Source: an uncultured Clostridia bacterium
GTDB lineage: Bacteria; Bacillota; Clostridia; Oscillospirales; Ruminococcaceae
DNA length: 47,049 nt
Direction of reading: 5' to 3'
NCBI GenBank assembly: GCA_947649285.1
Contig: CANSRB010000006.1
Location: 1 to 47,049 of the forward strand
Shown one piece after another: positions 8,856 through 17,295 of the stretch. Under the pieces are notes generated by a model. The model was not told where the DNA came from, searched no databases, and worked only from the letters and a program-made list of their open reading frames with translations. Numbering within the stretch: the first letter of the stretch is position 1; the number at the start of each line of letters is the position of its first letter. Made by a program: the position numbers and the translations under genes.

Positions 8856-8884
8856 AGGCCGTTGCCCCCACAGGCGAACGGCCT
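8856..8884 (+). terminator. Weak hairpin after murA
   Basis: AGGCCGTT (8856-8863) pairs with AACGGCCT (8877-8884), followed by ATTTGC. The loop is long and the T-run poor, so it may only attenuate read-through to yycJ. Confidence 0.35.
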
Positions 8885-8914
8885 ATTTGCAGTGAGAAAG
8901 AAAAGGAGAATTCC

Positions 8915-9706
8915 ATGTCCCTGCTGTATCCTCTTTGTTCCTCCTCGAAAGGGAACGCCGTTTTTCTGGGGGAACGGGACGCCGGTATCCTGATAGATGC
9001 CGGGATTTCTGTCCGCCAGTTTAAACATTCGCTGGCACTTGCGGGAATCGAACCGCCTGCGGTCCGGGCGATTTTCATTACACATGAGCATTCCGACCAC
9101 ATCCGAGGGCTTTCTTCCCTGGTTTCTTTATTGCAGGTGCCGGTTTACGCGTCGAAAGAAACCTTGGAGGTGCTTATTCGGAAAGATATTTTTCCATACC
9201 AGTCCACCATTTGCGAAATCCGGCGCTCCACGGCCCAGGTGGCCGGGATGGAGATTCGGGCATTCCCGATCTCGCATGACGCAGCCGGTCCGCAGTGTTA
9301 TACGGTTACGGCGGAATCCGGACGGAAAGCCTGCGTGTGTACCGATTTGGGGCGGATGACGCCGGAAATCCTGGCTTGTTTGTCGGGCAGCAGCGCGTTG
9401 CTGTTGGAGTCCAACTACGATCCGGAGATGCTCCGGAAAGGCAGCTATCCCGGCTATCTTAAAAGGCGGATTGCCTCCCCGGAGGGGCACCTTTCCAATC
9501 CGGAATGCGCCCAGGCCCTGGCCGAGCTGTTTGGGGAGGGGACGACCCGGTTTATCCTGGGGCATCTCAGTGAGCAGAATAACCGTCCGGAATTGGCGTT
9601 TGCGGCCGCGTTGGCCCGCCTGGACCACGCTGGTGCCCTGCTCAATGAGGATTACATACTCCGGGTGGCCAAGCCCCGCACCATGGGCGAATTTTTGGAA
9701 TTTTAG
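8915..9706 (+). CDS. YycJ/WalJ-type metallo-beta-lactamase-fold hydrolase
   Basis: A 263-residue metal-dependent hydrolase of the YycJ (WalJ) family, reported to have nuclease activity and in Bacillus encoded beside the WalRK cell-wall regulators. The N terminus LCSSSKGNAV is typical, and the metal ligands are in THEHSDH (residues 56-62), with further ligands expected in the ISHDAAGP and CTDLG segments. AAAGGAG precedes the ATG. It is followed ten bases later by rlmH, the same yycJ-rlmH pairing seen in many Firmicutes, but walRK is not present here. Confidence 0.9.
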   Translation: MSLLYPLCSSSKGNAVFLGERDAGILIDAGISVRQFKHSLALAGIEPPAVRAIFITHEHSDHIRGLSSLVSLLQVPVYASKETLEVLIRKDIFPYQSTICEIRRSTAQVAGMEIRAFPISHDAAGPQCYTVTAESGRKACVCTDLGRMTPEILACLSGSSALLLESNYDPEMLRKGSYPGYLKRRIASPEGHLSNPECAQALAELFGEGTTRFILGHLSEQNNRPELAFAAALARLDHAGALLNEDYILRVAKPRTMGEFLEF

Positions 9707-9716
9707 GGGGAGGATT

Positions 9717-10193
9717 ATGCAGACACTCAACCTGGTCTGTATCGGCAGGCTAAAGGAATCCTATTTGCGGGAAGCCTGCGCGGAATATCAAAAAAGGCTT
9801 TCCGCTTTCTGCAAGCTGAACCTGATCGAGCTTCCGGAATACCGGCTCCCTGCGGAGCCTGGGAGCGCGGAGATTGCCCGCGGGATTGCCGCCGAGGGCC
9901 GGGAAATCCGGGCGAAGTGCAGCGGCTACCAGATTCCTCTTTGTATCGAGGGCAAGCAGCTTTCCTCGGAGGAACTGGCGGAAACCTTCCGGCGTTTGGC
10001 GCTGGAAGGCCGCAGCGAGATCAGCCTGATTATCGGCGGATCTTACGGGCTGGCGGAGGAGGTCAAGGCAGCCGCAGGGCTGAAGCTTTCCCTGTCGCGG
10101 ATGACCTTTCCCCATCAGCTGGCGCGGGTACTGTTGTTGGAGCAGGTTTACCGCGCGTTCCAGATCAATTCGAACGGGAAATATCATAAATAA
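9717..10193 (+). CDS. 23S rRNA (pseudouridine1915-N3)-methyltransferase RlmH
   Basis: RlmH is a SPOUT-fold methyltransferase that uses S-adenosylmethionine to methylate pseudouridine 1915 in helix 69 of 23S rRNA on assembled 70S ribosomes. The 158-residue product has the family length, the LIIGGSYGL cofactor-binding loop near 107-115, and the C-terminal LSLSRMTFPHQLARVLLLEQVYRAFQI region that builds the trefoil knot. The ATG follows GGGGGAGGA by four bases and is ten bases after the yycJ stop. Confidence 0.95.
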   Translation: MQTLNLVCIGRLKESYLREACAEYQKRLSAFCKLNLIELPEYRLPAEPGSAEIARGIAAEGREIRAKCSGYQIPLCIEGKQLSSEELAETFRRLALEGRSEISLIIGGSYGLAEEVKAAAGLKLSLSRMTFPHQLARVLLLEQVYRAFQINSNGKYHK

Positions 10194-10232
10194 AGGCAGC
10201 TTTTCTTCCATAGGAGCGGGGCGCCTTTCTGA

Positions 10233-10258
10233 AACGGGAAGCCCTCTGGCTTCCCGTT
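10233..10258 (+). terminator. Terminator-like hairpin after rlmH
   Basis: AACGGGAAGCC and GGCTTCCCGTT form a perfect 11-bp stem with a CTCT loop. The following bases ATCTAT are only moderately T-rich. Confidence 0.6.
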
Positions 10259-10294
10259 ATCTATAAGCATATCAACACAACAGGAGGAAGACAG

Positions 10295-11062
10295 ATGGGA
10301 TTATTTGGATTTGGCCGCAAAAAAGCGGAAATTCGGGAAGAATGCCCGCCTTATTTGACCGGGAAAGAGGTGCGGAAGCTGAAACAAAGCCTGTTTTCCG
10401 GTGAGGAAACGCCGGAACGGGTCTGCCGGATGCTGGGATTTGCGGCGCCGCTGCTGGGGAAAGAAAATCAGCCGATAGACACCCTGCCCCAGTACCGCGG
10501 GAAAGAGGAGGAGCGCCTGGCGGCTATGTATGCTTCCTCGTGGGGGGATCCTTCCTATGAAACGCTGGCCGAACAGGTAGGGCGTTTGGTTGAAGGGGAT
10601 CAGGAGGAGTTCCTGAACCAGGTCAACCGGATTCTCCGAGTCTATCCCAAAAATGAGTGGGCAGGGCAGGCCAGCCGGTTGGGCGGACTGGATTCTTCCA
10701 CACTGGACAAGCTGGAACGCGCTGAAGAAACCCTGGGGATGATGGCCATTTATGAGATCCCGCATCCGGAGTCTTTGGCGGCGTTTGACCTGGTCCGTGC
10801 GGCAAACCTGGTCTTTGTGTCCATCGGGTTGGGCTATACCCGGTTTTCCCAGGACGAGGGGCTGTTGGAGCAGATCGCTGAAAAAGCGGCTGGCATTTAT
10901 TCGGGCTGGGCGGAATATTACGGCGGCTATCTGCTGGGCCGGGGCTTGTGGGCCTGGTCGCAGGGGAAATATTTGCTGATGAATGCGCCCGCTGTGCGGA
11001 ACACTTGCCGGGTGCTGCTGAAAGCGGAGGAAAGCCCGATGAACCACATCCCGTTCAAATAA
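10295..11062 (+). CDS. DUF1266-like protein
   Basis: A 255-residue soluble protein with no signal peptide or membrane segment. The C-terminal half has the layout of DUF1266: an alpha-helical region with AFDLVRAANLVFVSIGLGY followed by YSGWAEYYGGYLLGRGLWAW. The assignment is by memory of the pattern and the function of the family is unknown. AGGAGG precedes the ATG. Its TAA stop codon shares its last base with the left end of a 162-bp inverted-repeat element. It sits just before the sigma factor module but is separated from it by that element. Confidence 0.65.
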   Translation: MGLFGFGRKKAEIREECPPYLTGKEVRKLKQSLFSGEETPERVCRMLGFAAPLLGKENQPIDTLPQYRGKEEERLAAMYASSWGDPSYETLAEQVGRLVEGDQEEFLNQVNRILRVYPKNEWAGQASRLGGLDSSTLDKLERAEETLGMMAIYEIPHPESLAAFDLVRAANLVFVSIGLGYTRFSQDEGLLEQIAEKAAGIYSGWAEYYGGYLLGRGLWAWSQGKYLLMNAPAVRNTCRVLLKAEESPMNHIPFK

Positions 11063-11223
11063 GAACCTGTATTCATAACTGGGGATGCCGGACGGCCGAG
11101 GGATTTTCCCGGCAGATAAGGCGATTTTTGGCAGGCATACTGGCGTATGGCAAGAAAAATGAACGCAGTATGCCGGGAAAAGGCCCGGTCAGGCGGCGTT
11201 TTCCGGTTGTGAATACAGGTTCT
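11062..11223. repeat. Family A inverted-repeat element, copy 1 (162 bp)
   Basis: The element begins AGAACCTGTATTCA and ends TGAATACAGGTTCT, perfect terminal inverted repeats of 14 bases, with an internal ATACTGCGTTCATTTTTCTTGCC-like stretch read on the minus strand. Related copies lie at 14128-14291 and 30234-30395 in the opposite orientation. It encodes nothing and is MITE-like. Its first A is the last base of the upstream gene's stop codon. Confidence 0.85.
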
Positions 11224-11330
11224 AAGAGAGGCTGAATCTGTAAATTTCTTAAAAAAGTTGAAGACAAAAACTTTTCCAGTTCGTTTTATAAGCAGACGGA
11301 TCCAAAAGAAAGGCGGTGACAGCGGAAAAT

Positions 11331-11852
11331 ATGAGCGAGCAGGAATTCACCCGGTTGGTGCAGCAATATAACAAGCTGATATTTACCGTTTGCCATCGTT
11401 TTGTTCAGGATTATCAAGAAGCCGAAAACCTGACGCAGGACACTTTCCTAACCGCGTACCGGGTTATTGACCAGTTTGTTGGTGAAAACTACAAGCCCTG
11501 GCTTGTACGCATTGCCACAAATAAATGCAAGGATTTTCTGAAAAGCGCCTTTCACCGGACAACCGAAACAGCAGAGCAGGAATACCTTGAAGCGGTGGTG
11601 GATACCCATTCCGTTGCGGAGGAAGTGGAATCCTCCGGGCAGGTGGCTTGGATCAAGCGGGCTTGTGAAAACCTGAAACCGCCTTATCGTGAAGTCGCGC
11701 TGCTTCATTTTATTGAAGACAGGAGCTTCGAGGAAATAGCGGTTTCGTTGGATCGGCCGGTTAAGACCGTCCAAACCCAGGCCTATCGTGCGCGGGATAA
11801 GCTGAGAAAAATTTTGAAGGAGGAATTTCATCATGCGGATTATGTCGGATGA
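11331..11852 (+). CDS. ECF-type RNA polymerase sigma factor
   Basis: A 173-residue extracytoplasmic-function sigma factor that would direct RNA polymerase to a small stress regulon. Region 2 contains LIFTVCHRFVQDYQEAENLTQDTFLTAYR, and region 4 is PYREVALLHFIEDRSFEEIAVSLDRPVKTVQTQAYRARDKLRKIL with the helix-turn-helix. The ATG at 11331 is preferred, using GGCGGTGA as binding site; a GTG fifteen bases upstream is also in frame. It overlaps the following anti-sigma gene by 20 bases, the usual pairing for translational coupling. The signal it responds to is unknown. Confidence 0.9.
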   Translation: MSEQEFTRLVQQYNKLIFTVCHRFVQDYQEAENLTQDTFLTAYRVIDQFVGENYKPWLVRIATNKCKDFLKSAFHRTTETAEQEYLEAVVDTHSVAEEVESSGQVAWIKRACENLKPPYREVALLHFIEDRSFEEIAVSLDRPVKTVQTQAYRARDKLRKILKEEFHHADYVG

Positions 11853-12351
11853 CCCGTGCCATTGCAGCAGCGAAACATTTTTATTGTTGGAAAACGGCGG
11901 CTTGACCGCAGAAGAACGCAGCAGGATTTTGCAGCATTTGGAAGAATGTGCGGATTGTATGGATGCCTATATGGATTCTTTGAGCGAAGAAGCCCTGCTC
12001 GAGCCTCCGGAGGGAATGGAACAGCGGATTCTGCAAGCGGTAAGCAGGGAAAAACGGAAGAAAAAAGAAACCAAGGTTCTTGCGATTCAGTTCGTCAAGC
12101 TGGCAGTGGCTGTATGCCTGACCCTGGTGATGATGGCCGGGGGCGTATTCGATTTTGCGTCGAGAGAACCGAGGAACGCGGTGGAAAATAACGCGCCGCC
12201 GCCTGCGGCCGAGCAGGTTCAGGCACAGCAGCCAAAGCAGGGCCTGATCTCCGCGGTTATGCGCGGGTTCAGCGATGGGTTTAATCAATGGGCTTATGGA
12301 TTCAGTTACGGTTTCAGCAATAAAGGAGATGGAAATCATGCAACAAAATAA
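11833..12351 (+). CDS. Zinc-finger anti-sigma factor, membrane-anchored
   Basis: A 172-residue single-pass protein. The N-terminal cytoplasmic domain carries the ZAS motif HLEECADC (His35, Cys39, Cys42) used by zinc-binding anti-sigma factors to hold their ECF partner. One membrane segment follows at about 84-106 (FVKLAVAVCLTLVMMAGGVF), then an outer-face Pro/Gln-rich linker. AAGGAGG lies just before the ATG inside the end of the sigma gene. It should inhibit the 11331 sigma factor and release it by proteolysis or conformational change; that is inference from the family. Confidence 0.85.
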   Translation: MRIMSDDPCHCSSETFLLLENGGLTAEERSRILQHLEECADCMDAYMDSLSEEALLEPPEGMEQRILQAVSREKRKKKETKVLAIQFVKLAVAVCLTLVMMAGGVFDFASREPRNAVENNAPPPAAEQVQAQQPKQGLISAVMRGFSDGFNQWAYGFSYGFSNKGDGNHATK

Positions 12352-13015
12352 CAGTCAAAATTACGGGTATGCGTATCCCCCTCAACAGCCTTCGGCTCCC
12401 CCTTCGATCCCGATCCAGCCGCGGATTGTGACGAAAAATAAATTTCTCACCTTCGTGTGCGCCTGTGTGCCGGGCGCGGGCCAGATGTATCACGGCCGGC
12501 TGAAACGGGGAGTCAGCCTGATGGTGATGTTTTGGGGATTGATCGCGGTATCGGGATGGCTTTATATCCCATGGCTGACGCTTTTCTTGCCGGTACTTTG
12601 GTTTTACTCCTTCTTTGATACCGTGAACCAGATGAACACGCCGATAGAAGAGCTGAAACGGCTTCCGGATGACTTTTTATTCTTCGGGGAAAGCCTGGAC
12701 CGGTTCAAAGGGAAGCTTGCGAAAAAGAACCGGAACTGGGGCCTTCTCCTGGGCTTTGCGCTGATTCTGATTGCGGTTTGGGCATTTTTGAATATGATGT
12801 TCGGCGGCTATTATTACGACGGCAGCTTCTGGTCTTGGATTATGAGCGAACGGGTTTACTGGACGCTGTGCCGCATGGTGGATAATATCCCCTCTTTGCT
12901 GGTTCCGATTATTTGCCTGGTCGTCGGGTTCAAGCTGATTTTTGGAGGCCATGACAAAGAACGGCAGGTTTATAACGAATATACCATCCCACAGGAAGAA
13001 GCGCGTGAGAAATAA
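12338..13015 (+). CDS. Integral membrane protein of the ECF sigma operon
   Basis: A 225-residue protein starting with a Gln/Pro-rich cytoplasmic-looking stretch, then CVPGAGQMYHGRLKRGV, a turn that resembles TM2-domain proteins, and about four hydrophobic segments (near 39-55, 64-90, 127-147 and 180-200). The ATG at 12338 is chosen because AAAGGAG lies nine bases before it; an in-frame ATG at 12329 is too close. It overlaps the anti-sigma gene by 14 bases, so it belongs to the same operon. Function is unknown; a role in sensing or in envelope maintenance is a guess. Confidence 0.75.
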   Translation: MQQNNSQNYGYAYPPQQPSAPPSIPIQPRIVTKNKFLTFVCACVPGAGQMYHGRLKRGVSLMVMFWGLIAVSGWLYIPWLTLFLPVLWFYSFFDTVNQMNTPIEELKRLPDDFLFFGESLDRFKGKLAKKNRNWGLLLGFALILIAVWAFLNMMFGGYYYDGSFWSWIMSERVYWTLCRMVDNIPSLLVPIICLVVGFKLIFGGHDKERQVYNEYTIPQEEAREK

Positions 13016-13051
13016 TTCAGAAAGAAGCTGCTTGCAGCAAAGGTGAGAAAA

Positions 13052-14128
13052 ATGACTCAGGAAAATTATATGCCAAACGATAACCCGAGCTCGGCGGGAC
13101 CGGCCGGCTTTGTGCAGGAGCCTATCCCGTCGGTTCCGCCCATCCCTCCAGTCCCGCCCGTTCCTCCGGTTCCTCCAATCCCGCCGGTCCCGCAGCCGGT
13201 GAAGGCCCGGCGGGTCGGGACGGCAACGCTGGGGCTGGCCTTGATAATGATCGGCGTTTTGATTCCGCTGATGATGTTTTTTCCGGAATATGCGCTCCCG
13301 ATGATCCGGATGGCGCCGCTGGTTTTGCTGGTGCTGGGGGTGGAGATCTTATTCTACGCCCTGACCTGGAAACAGGGAAAATTGAAATATGACGGGCTTT
13401 CGATCTTTATGGCGATTGCCATTACCTTTTGTTCGCTGACGGCTTCGGCGGTTCTCCCACTGGTACAAAGCGAGGTGCAGTACCAAAAACTGAGGGAGGA
13501 AAAATCAAACGCGGTTTACAAATCTCTTCGGGAAGTGCTGGATACGCTGGACTATAGCGGGGATTTCAATGTTTGGGCCTATCCTTCGTCCGGCGGTTCG
13601 CATTGGTCTTATGTCGAAGCGATGGTGAGCGGCGGCACCCCAGAGGACTGGAGCTACAGTGTCAATGTGGATTTGAGGGCGTCCGGCAAGTCGGACATAA
13701 CGCCGGAACAGGCGGCCAACACCATGCTTCCCCTGCTGAAAGAGTTGGAATCCTTTTCCGGGGTTGAAAGAATCCATATGGAACTGGATGCAGGCCGGGA
13801 AAATAACCTGTATAGCTTAAACGAAAGCCGGAACATTTTCCGCCACCTGAACCAAAAGGATCTGCTGGAGCGGATTGAAGTGACAACGCCCAAACAGCGA
13901 AATGCCGTCTATACGCAAGAAGAATGTGAACAGCAGTATCAAGCGGGGTTTGAGGCTGGGCAGGCTGCCTTTGACGGGTCTGAGGAGGCCAACCGGTTGC
14001 TGGAAAACGCGTATAACGAGGGCTATCAGGCTGGGCAGGCGCAGGGGATCCCGCTGGAGGAACATAACCGCATGATGGCGGACGCCTATGCGGAAGGCTA
14101 TGAAGCCGGCCGGAATGAAGCGGAATAA
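13052..14128 (+). CDS. Proline-rich membrane protein with C-terminal GYxAGQ repeats
   Basis: A 358-residue protein with an N-terminal tract of PPxP repeats (about residues 25-47), three hydrophobic segments (about 57-76, 86-104 and 115-135), then a soluble domain and a C-terminal tail with repeats of the form GFEAGQAAF, GYQAGQAQG and GYEAGRNEA. The two closely spaced segments PLMMFFPEYALPMIRMAPLVLLVLGVE recall the LiaF/LiaI type N-terminal membrane pair, but no LiaF C-terminal domain is evident. The ATG at 13052 follows AAAGGTGA. It is the last gene of the sigma module. Its TAA stop shares its final base with a family A element. Confidence 0.7.
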   Translation: MTQENYMPNDNPSSAGPAGFVQEPIPSVPPIPPVPPVPPVPPIPPVPQPVKARRVGTATLGLALIMIGVLIPLMMFFPEYALPMIRMAPLVLLVLGVEILFYALTWKQGKLKYDGLSIFMAIAITFCSLTASAVLPLVQSEVQYQKLREEKSNAVYKSLREVLDTLDYSGDFNVWAYPSSGGSHWSYVEAMVSGGTPEDWSYSVNVDLRASGKSDITPEQAANTMLPLLKELESFSGVERIHMELDAGRENNLYSLNESRNIFRHLNQKDLLERIEVTTPKQRNAVYTQEECEQQYQAGFEAGQAAFDGSEEANRLLENAYNEGYQAGQAQGIPLEEHNRMMADAYAEGYEAGRNEAE

Positions 14129-14291
14129 GAACCTGTATTCACAACCGGAAAACAGCCATCTGGCCGGGCTTTTTCCCGGCATACTGCGTTCATTTTTCTT
14201 GCCATACGGCCAGTATGCCTGCAAAAAATCGCTTTGTCTGCCGGGAAAATCCCTCGGCCGTCCGGCATCCTCAGTTATGAATACAGGTTCT
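14128..14291. repeat. Family A inverted-repeat element, copy 2 (164 bp)
   Basis: Same 14-base termini AGAACCTGTATTCA/TGAATACAGGTTCT as copy 1, in the opposite orientation. The central part reads TACTGCGTTCATTTTTCTTG on the plus strand. Its first A completes the TAA stop codon of the upstream gene. Confidence 0.85.
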
Positions 14292-14319
14292 AAATCCGGA
14301 AATTTGGGAAAAAGCATAA

Positions 14320-14354
14320 AAGAAGAAGCCCTTGAAAAAGGGCTTCTTCTTTTT
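14320..14354. terminator. Bidirectional terminator between converging genes
   Basis: AGAAGAAGCCCTT and AAGGGCTTCTTCT form a long perfect stem around a GAAA loop, flanked by A-rich and T-rich ends. It serves the sigma module from the left and the minus-strand membrane protein gene, whose stop codon it touches. Confidence 0.8.
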
Positions 14355-15399
14355 ACAGCTGCGGGTTCAGCTTTTCGGCTTTGTTCAGGGCATAGGAACG
14401 AAGGGAACGGAACAGGGTTACACCGGCGTCAACCGCCAGGCCGATGCAGATCGTGGCGATCAGGAACGAGCTCCAATGCTGGAAAACAGCTTCCAGAGTT
14501 GGAGAAAGAGCTCCTTTTTCCCGCAAAACGGTTTCGATTGTTTGCCAGAATTCGGGATTGATCAGCCCGGGGAGCCGGAAGAAATAGGCGCTTAGCAATC
14601 CGTTGGCCAGGTTGCTGACTAAAACTACAGCGGCCAAGCGCAGGGAATACCGTCCGTCGATCCATTTCAGGAGTTCCACCGGGATACCGGCCAGGAAAGC
14701 CAGGCAGAGAAGGAAGCGGTGGTTCAGGATGACTTCCCGGCTGAAAATAGGGATGATGTGTGAATCCTGGATGTAAACCAGGAGGGAATCGGAGAAAAAG
14801 AAGAACATCCCCAGAAGAAAAAGGGAAATGCTGATCTCAAGGATCGGTTCGTGTCGGGGGATCCGTTCGTTTTCTTTCGGGACAGGCGGAAGGTTTGCAA
14901 TTTCATATCCGGGGGTGAAGGGCTGAAGCCGCTCCCCCCGGCGTTCAAATAAAGCAAAAACCAGCGTGACAGCGCCAACTGCCGCCAACATCCCGACGGA
15001 TAAATCGGAGAGCAGGTTCCCCAGAAGCTGATACCAGGGTGTTGTATCAGAAGGGACCAGGATTGCCAGAAAGGAGGAAACCAGGATCCCAAAAGCGGCT
15101 GAAGCCAGGACAATTGCCAGTATGGTTTTATAGTAACGGTAGTAAGATGGGCCGATTAAGTGGTTGAAGGAATCAGGGATGTATTTTCCCGCCAGCTCTG
15201 CCGGCGTCCCCAGCTTGGTGAGAATCTCCATGGCGTCCGATTCGGAGGGGGGCGATTCCCCGCAGCGTTCTTCCAGCAGATCGTCAATCAGGGAACGAAG
15301 TTCTTTTTCGGTTTCTTTCCGGATTTTGGCGGGGAGCCGCCTTCCGACAGCATAGAGATAGCGTTCGATCAGTTCTTGAGGGTTGGTTGGCTGCGGCAT
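14353..15399 (-). CDS. Membrane protein with N-terminal permease-prefix (HAAS-like) domain
   Basis: A 348-residue protein. The N terminus (about 1-75) has the helical NPQELIERYLYAVGRRLPAKIRKETEKELRSLIDDLLEE pattern of HAAS/DUF1700-like and permease-prefix domains, which commonly sit next to PadR regulators. About seven hydrophobic segments follow. The ATG at 15399 is preferred, because GAAAGGATGA lies just before it; the upstream ATG overlaps that site. It begins 16 bases after the padR-type gene stop, so the pair is an operon. Function is unknown. Confidence 0.75.
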   Translation of the reverse strand: MPQPTNPQELIERYLYAVGRRLPAKIRKETEKELRSLIDDLLEERCGESPPSESDAMEILTKLGTPAELAGKYIPDSFNHLIGPSYYRYYKTILAIVLASAAFGILVSSFLAILVPSDTTPWYQLLGNLLSDLSVGMLAAVGAVTLVFALFERRGERLQPFTPGYEIANLPPVPKENERIPRHEPILEISISLFLLGMFFFFSDSLLVYIQDSHIIPIFSREVILNHRFLLCLAFLAGIPVELLKWIDGRYSLRLAAVVLVSNLANGLLSAYFFRLPGLINPEFWQTIETVLREKGALSPTLEAVFQHWSSFLIATICIGLAVDAGVTLFRSLRSYALNKAEKLNPQL

Positions 15400-15415
15400 T
15401 CTGTTCATCCTTTCA

Positions 15416-15769
15416 TTAAGCTTGAGGCGGCGTTGGATCCGGTGATAATAAACGGGTGATCGCTTGAGCAGACTCGATCCAGTATCGGCGGAGGGTATCA
15501 TAAATTTCCTGGCCTGTTGCCGTGATTGAATAATACTTGCGGGGCTTGGATTCCTGGGTATCCCAGAAGCTTTGAAGCAGTCCCTGATTTTCCAGGCGGC
15601 GCAGGAGCGGGTAGAGAGTATTGGCTTCGACTGGGATACCGTTTCGGTTCAGCAGGGTAATCAGCTGATAACCATAAGCCGGGCAGCGCAGCTGGCTGAG
15701 CACGCAGAGAACCAGGCTCCCCCGCCGGATCTCCTGGATCATCCCGGCAAGCAGTTCGTCCTTTTCCAT
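15416..15769 (-). CDS. PadR family transcriptional regulator
   Basis: A 117-residue winged-helix regulator of the PadR type, usually a repressor that releases DNA on binding a hydrophobic ligand. Typical features are GYQLITLLNRNGIPVEANTLYPLLRRLENQGLL (recognition and wing) and ESKPRKYYSITATGQE. AAAGGAGAG lies before the ATG. A textbook promoter overlapped by an inverted repeat lies just upstream, which suggests autorepression. The downstream membrane protein gene is the likely regulated partner. Confidence 0.92.
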   Translation of the reverse strand: MEKDELLAGMIQEIRRGSLVLCVLSQLRCPAYGYQLITLLNRNGIPVEANTLYPLLRRLENQGLLQSFWDTQESKPRKYYSITATGQEIYDTLRRYWIESAQAITRLLSPDPTPPQA

Positions 15770-15790
15770 AGCATCTCTCCTTTAAAAAAT

Positions 15791-15819
15791 ATTATACTGT
15801 GTGATATACAGTATGTCAA
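15791..15819 (-). promoter_or_regulatory. Consensus sigma-A promoter of the padR operon
   Basis: On the minus strand TTGACA (15814-15819) and TATAAT (15791-15796) are both perfect consensus hexamers, 17 bases apart. Such a strong promoter needs repression to be silent, which fits the operator that overlaps it. Confidence 0.85.
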
Positions 15820-15832
15820 TATCACACAGTAT
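15794..15832. promoter_or_regulatory. Inverted-repeat operator, probable PadR site
   Basis: ATACTGTGTGATAT (15794-15807) and ATATCACACAGTAT (15819-15832) are perfect inverted repeats separated by 11 bases. The left arm overlaps the -10 and the right arm overlaps the -35 end of the padR promoter. The site is the obvious candidate for autoregulation. Confidence 0.7.
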
Positions 15833-15847
15833 TTTATATGAAAAATA

Positions 15848-17197
15848 TCAGGGCTCCCGGAGCCGCCGGTCTGCGGTCCCGGGGAATCCTGCTTCCAGGC
15901 GGTATTTGGCAACGGTACGGCGGGAAATCGGGATCCCCTCCTCCTCCAACTTGGTGCAAAGCTGGGCATCGCTGAGCGGATGGGCAGGATCCTCCGCCGT
16001 AATCCAGGCGGTGATCTTTTCTTGGATACTGCTGGGAGCCAGGGCGGTCGGTCGATCTTTTTCGGGGATCCCTCCGGCGGAAAAAAACTGCCGCATCGGG
16101 AGAATCCCCCAGCGGCATTGGAGGAATTTCCCCCGGACAGCCCGGCTGACGGTGGATTCATGCAGCCCCAGCTGGGAGGCAACTTCCTGAACCAGCAGTG
16201 TTCGCAGCGGGCCGCCCTGGAAAAATTCCGGCTGGCGTTCAACCAGCAGGGAGGAGATCTGCAAAAGGGTATTTTGGCGCTGCTCCAGCGCACGGATCAG
16301 TCCCCGGGCACGGAGGAGCTTTTCCCGCAGATATTCCTGGACTTCCGGAGAGTTGTCCTGTGCTTGGTAAACACGGTAATAGGGGCTGATCTGTACAGAT
16401 TTTGTCCAACGGTCACCCAGTTCAATCTGGAACCCGGATCTTTTTTCCCGGATGATAACGTCCGGCACCTGGTATTCCGTCGGGTGCATCCCCTCCGCCA
16501 GCGGAAAAGGACGGAGCCGGGCGATCCGCTGGGTGCAGCGCCGGAGCTCGGCCGGGGATTTTCCCAGCTTGGCGGAAAGGCTTTGGTAGTCCCGCGCTGC
16601 CAGCGGTTCCAGCAGTGTCAGGCAGAGGGCTGAAAACAACGCTTCCTCTTCTGGGGAAAGCCCCTGCCGGCGAAGCTGGAAAAGCAGGAATTCTCCCACG
16701 CTTTTACTGCCGGTGCCGGAAGGCTCCAATCCTTGAAGGAAGGCCCGGGACGCAGCAGCTTCCTCCTCAGAAATTCCGAACAGCAGGGATAATTCCTGAT
16801 TGGAATAAGGAAGGAAGCCATGCGGATCGCAAAGGTCCAGCAGGCGTTCTGCCCGTACCTGCTCCGCGCGGGAAAGGGAAGGGGTAAAGACTTGTTCGCG
16901 AAGGGATGCCCGCACAGGATCCGGGGCCGGCGCGGGAATTTCAGGGAAGAAGGTTTCCTCTGCCACTTTGGAATTTTCTGTCTGTGGGCTTCGGCTCAAA
17001 TATTGAGCTTCTTCCCGCAGGATATCCGGGGAAGCGCCGTTCCCATCCACTTCCAGCAGCGGGTTTTCCAACTGCTCGCCTGCGATCAGTTCCTGAAGCT
17101 CCATCCGATCCATGGCCAGGACAGCAAGGGACTGCCGCTGTCCTGGCGAAAGCTTGGGGGCAGGCCGGACGGCGGGCTGAAGACGCTGCTGCGGCAT
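15848..17197 (-). CDS. RNA polymerase sigma-54 factor RpoN
   Basis: A 449-residue alternative sigma factor that recognises -24/-12 promoters and needs an AAA+ activator. Region I at the N terminus is Gln/Leu-rich (QRQSLAVLAMDRMELQELI), the central core-binding region follows, and the C terminus holds the RpoN box as RRTVAKYR near 430. Length is normal. The ATG at 17197 is chosen because AAAGGAGAA lies five bases before it. It lies just downstream of, and in the same direction as, a LevR-type sigma-54 activator, and the only clear -24/-12 promoter in the window drives the PTS operon on the other side. Confidence 0.95.
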   Translation of the reverse strand: MPQQRLQPAVRPAPKLSPGQRQSLAVLAMDRMELQELIAGEQLENPLLEVDGNGASPDILREEAQYLSRSPQTENSKVAEETFFPEIPAPAPDPVRASLREQVFTPSLSRAEQVRAERLLDLCDPHGFLPYSNQELSLLFGISEEEAAASRAFLQGLEPSGTGSKSVGEFLLFQLRRQGLSPEEEALFSALCLTLLEPLAARDYQSLSAKLGKSPAELRRCTQRIARLRPFPLAEGMHPTEYQVPDVIIREKRSGFQIELGDRWTKSVQISPYYRVYQAQDNSPEVQEYLREKLLRARGLIRALEQRQNTLLQISSLLVERQPEFFQGGPLRTLLVQEVASQLGLHESTVSRAVRGKFLQCRWGILPMRQFFSAGGIPEKDRPTALAPSSIQEKITAWITAEDPAHPLSDAQLCTKLEEEGIPISRRTVAKYRLEAGFPGTADRRLREP

Positions 17198-17295
17198 AGG
17201 GGATTCTCCTTTCATGGTATCGTTATAGCGGAAGCGTTTTGTTCCCGAACATCTCTGAACCCCGCCGCACCAGATTTTATAGGCAGGGGAGTTCT

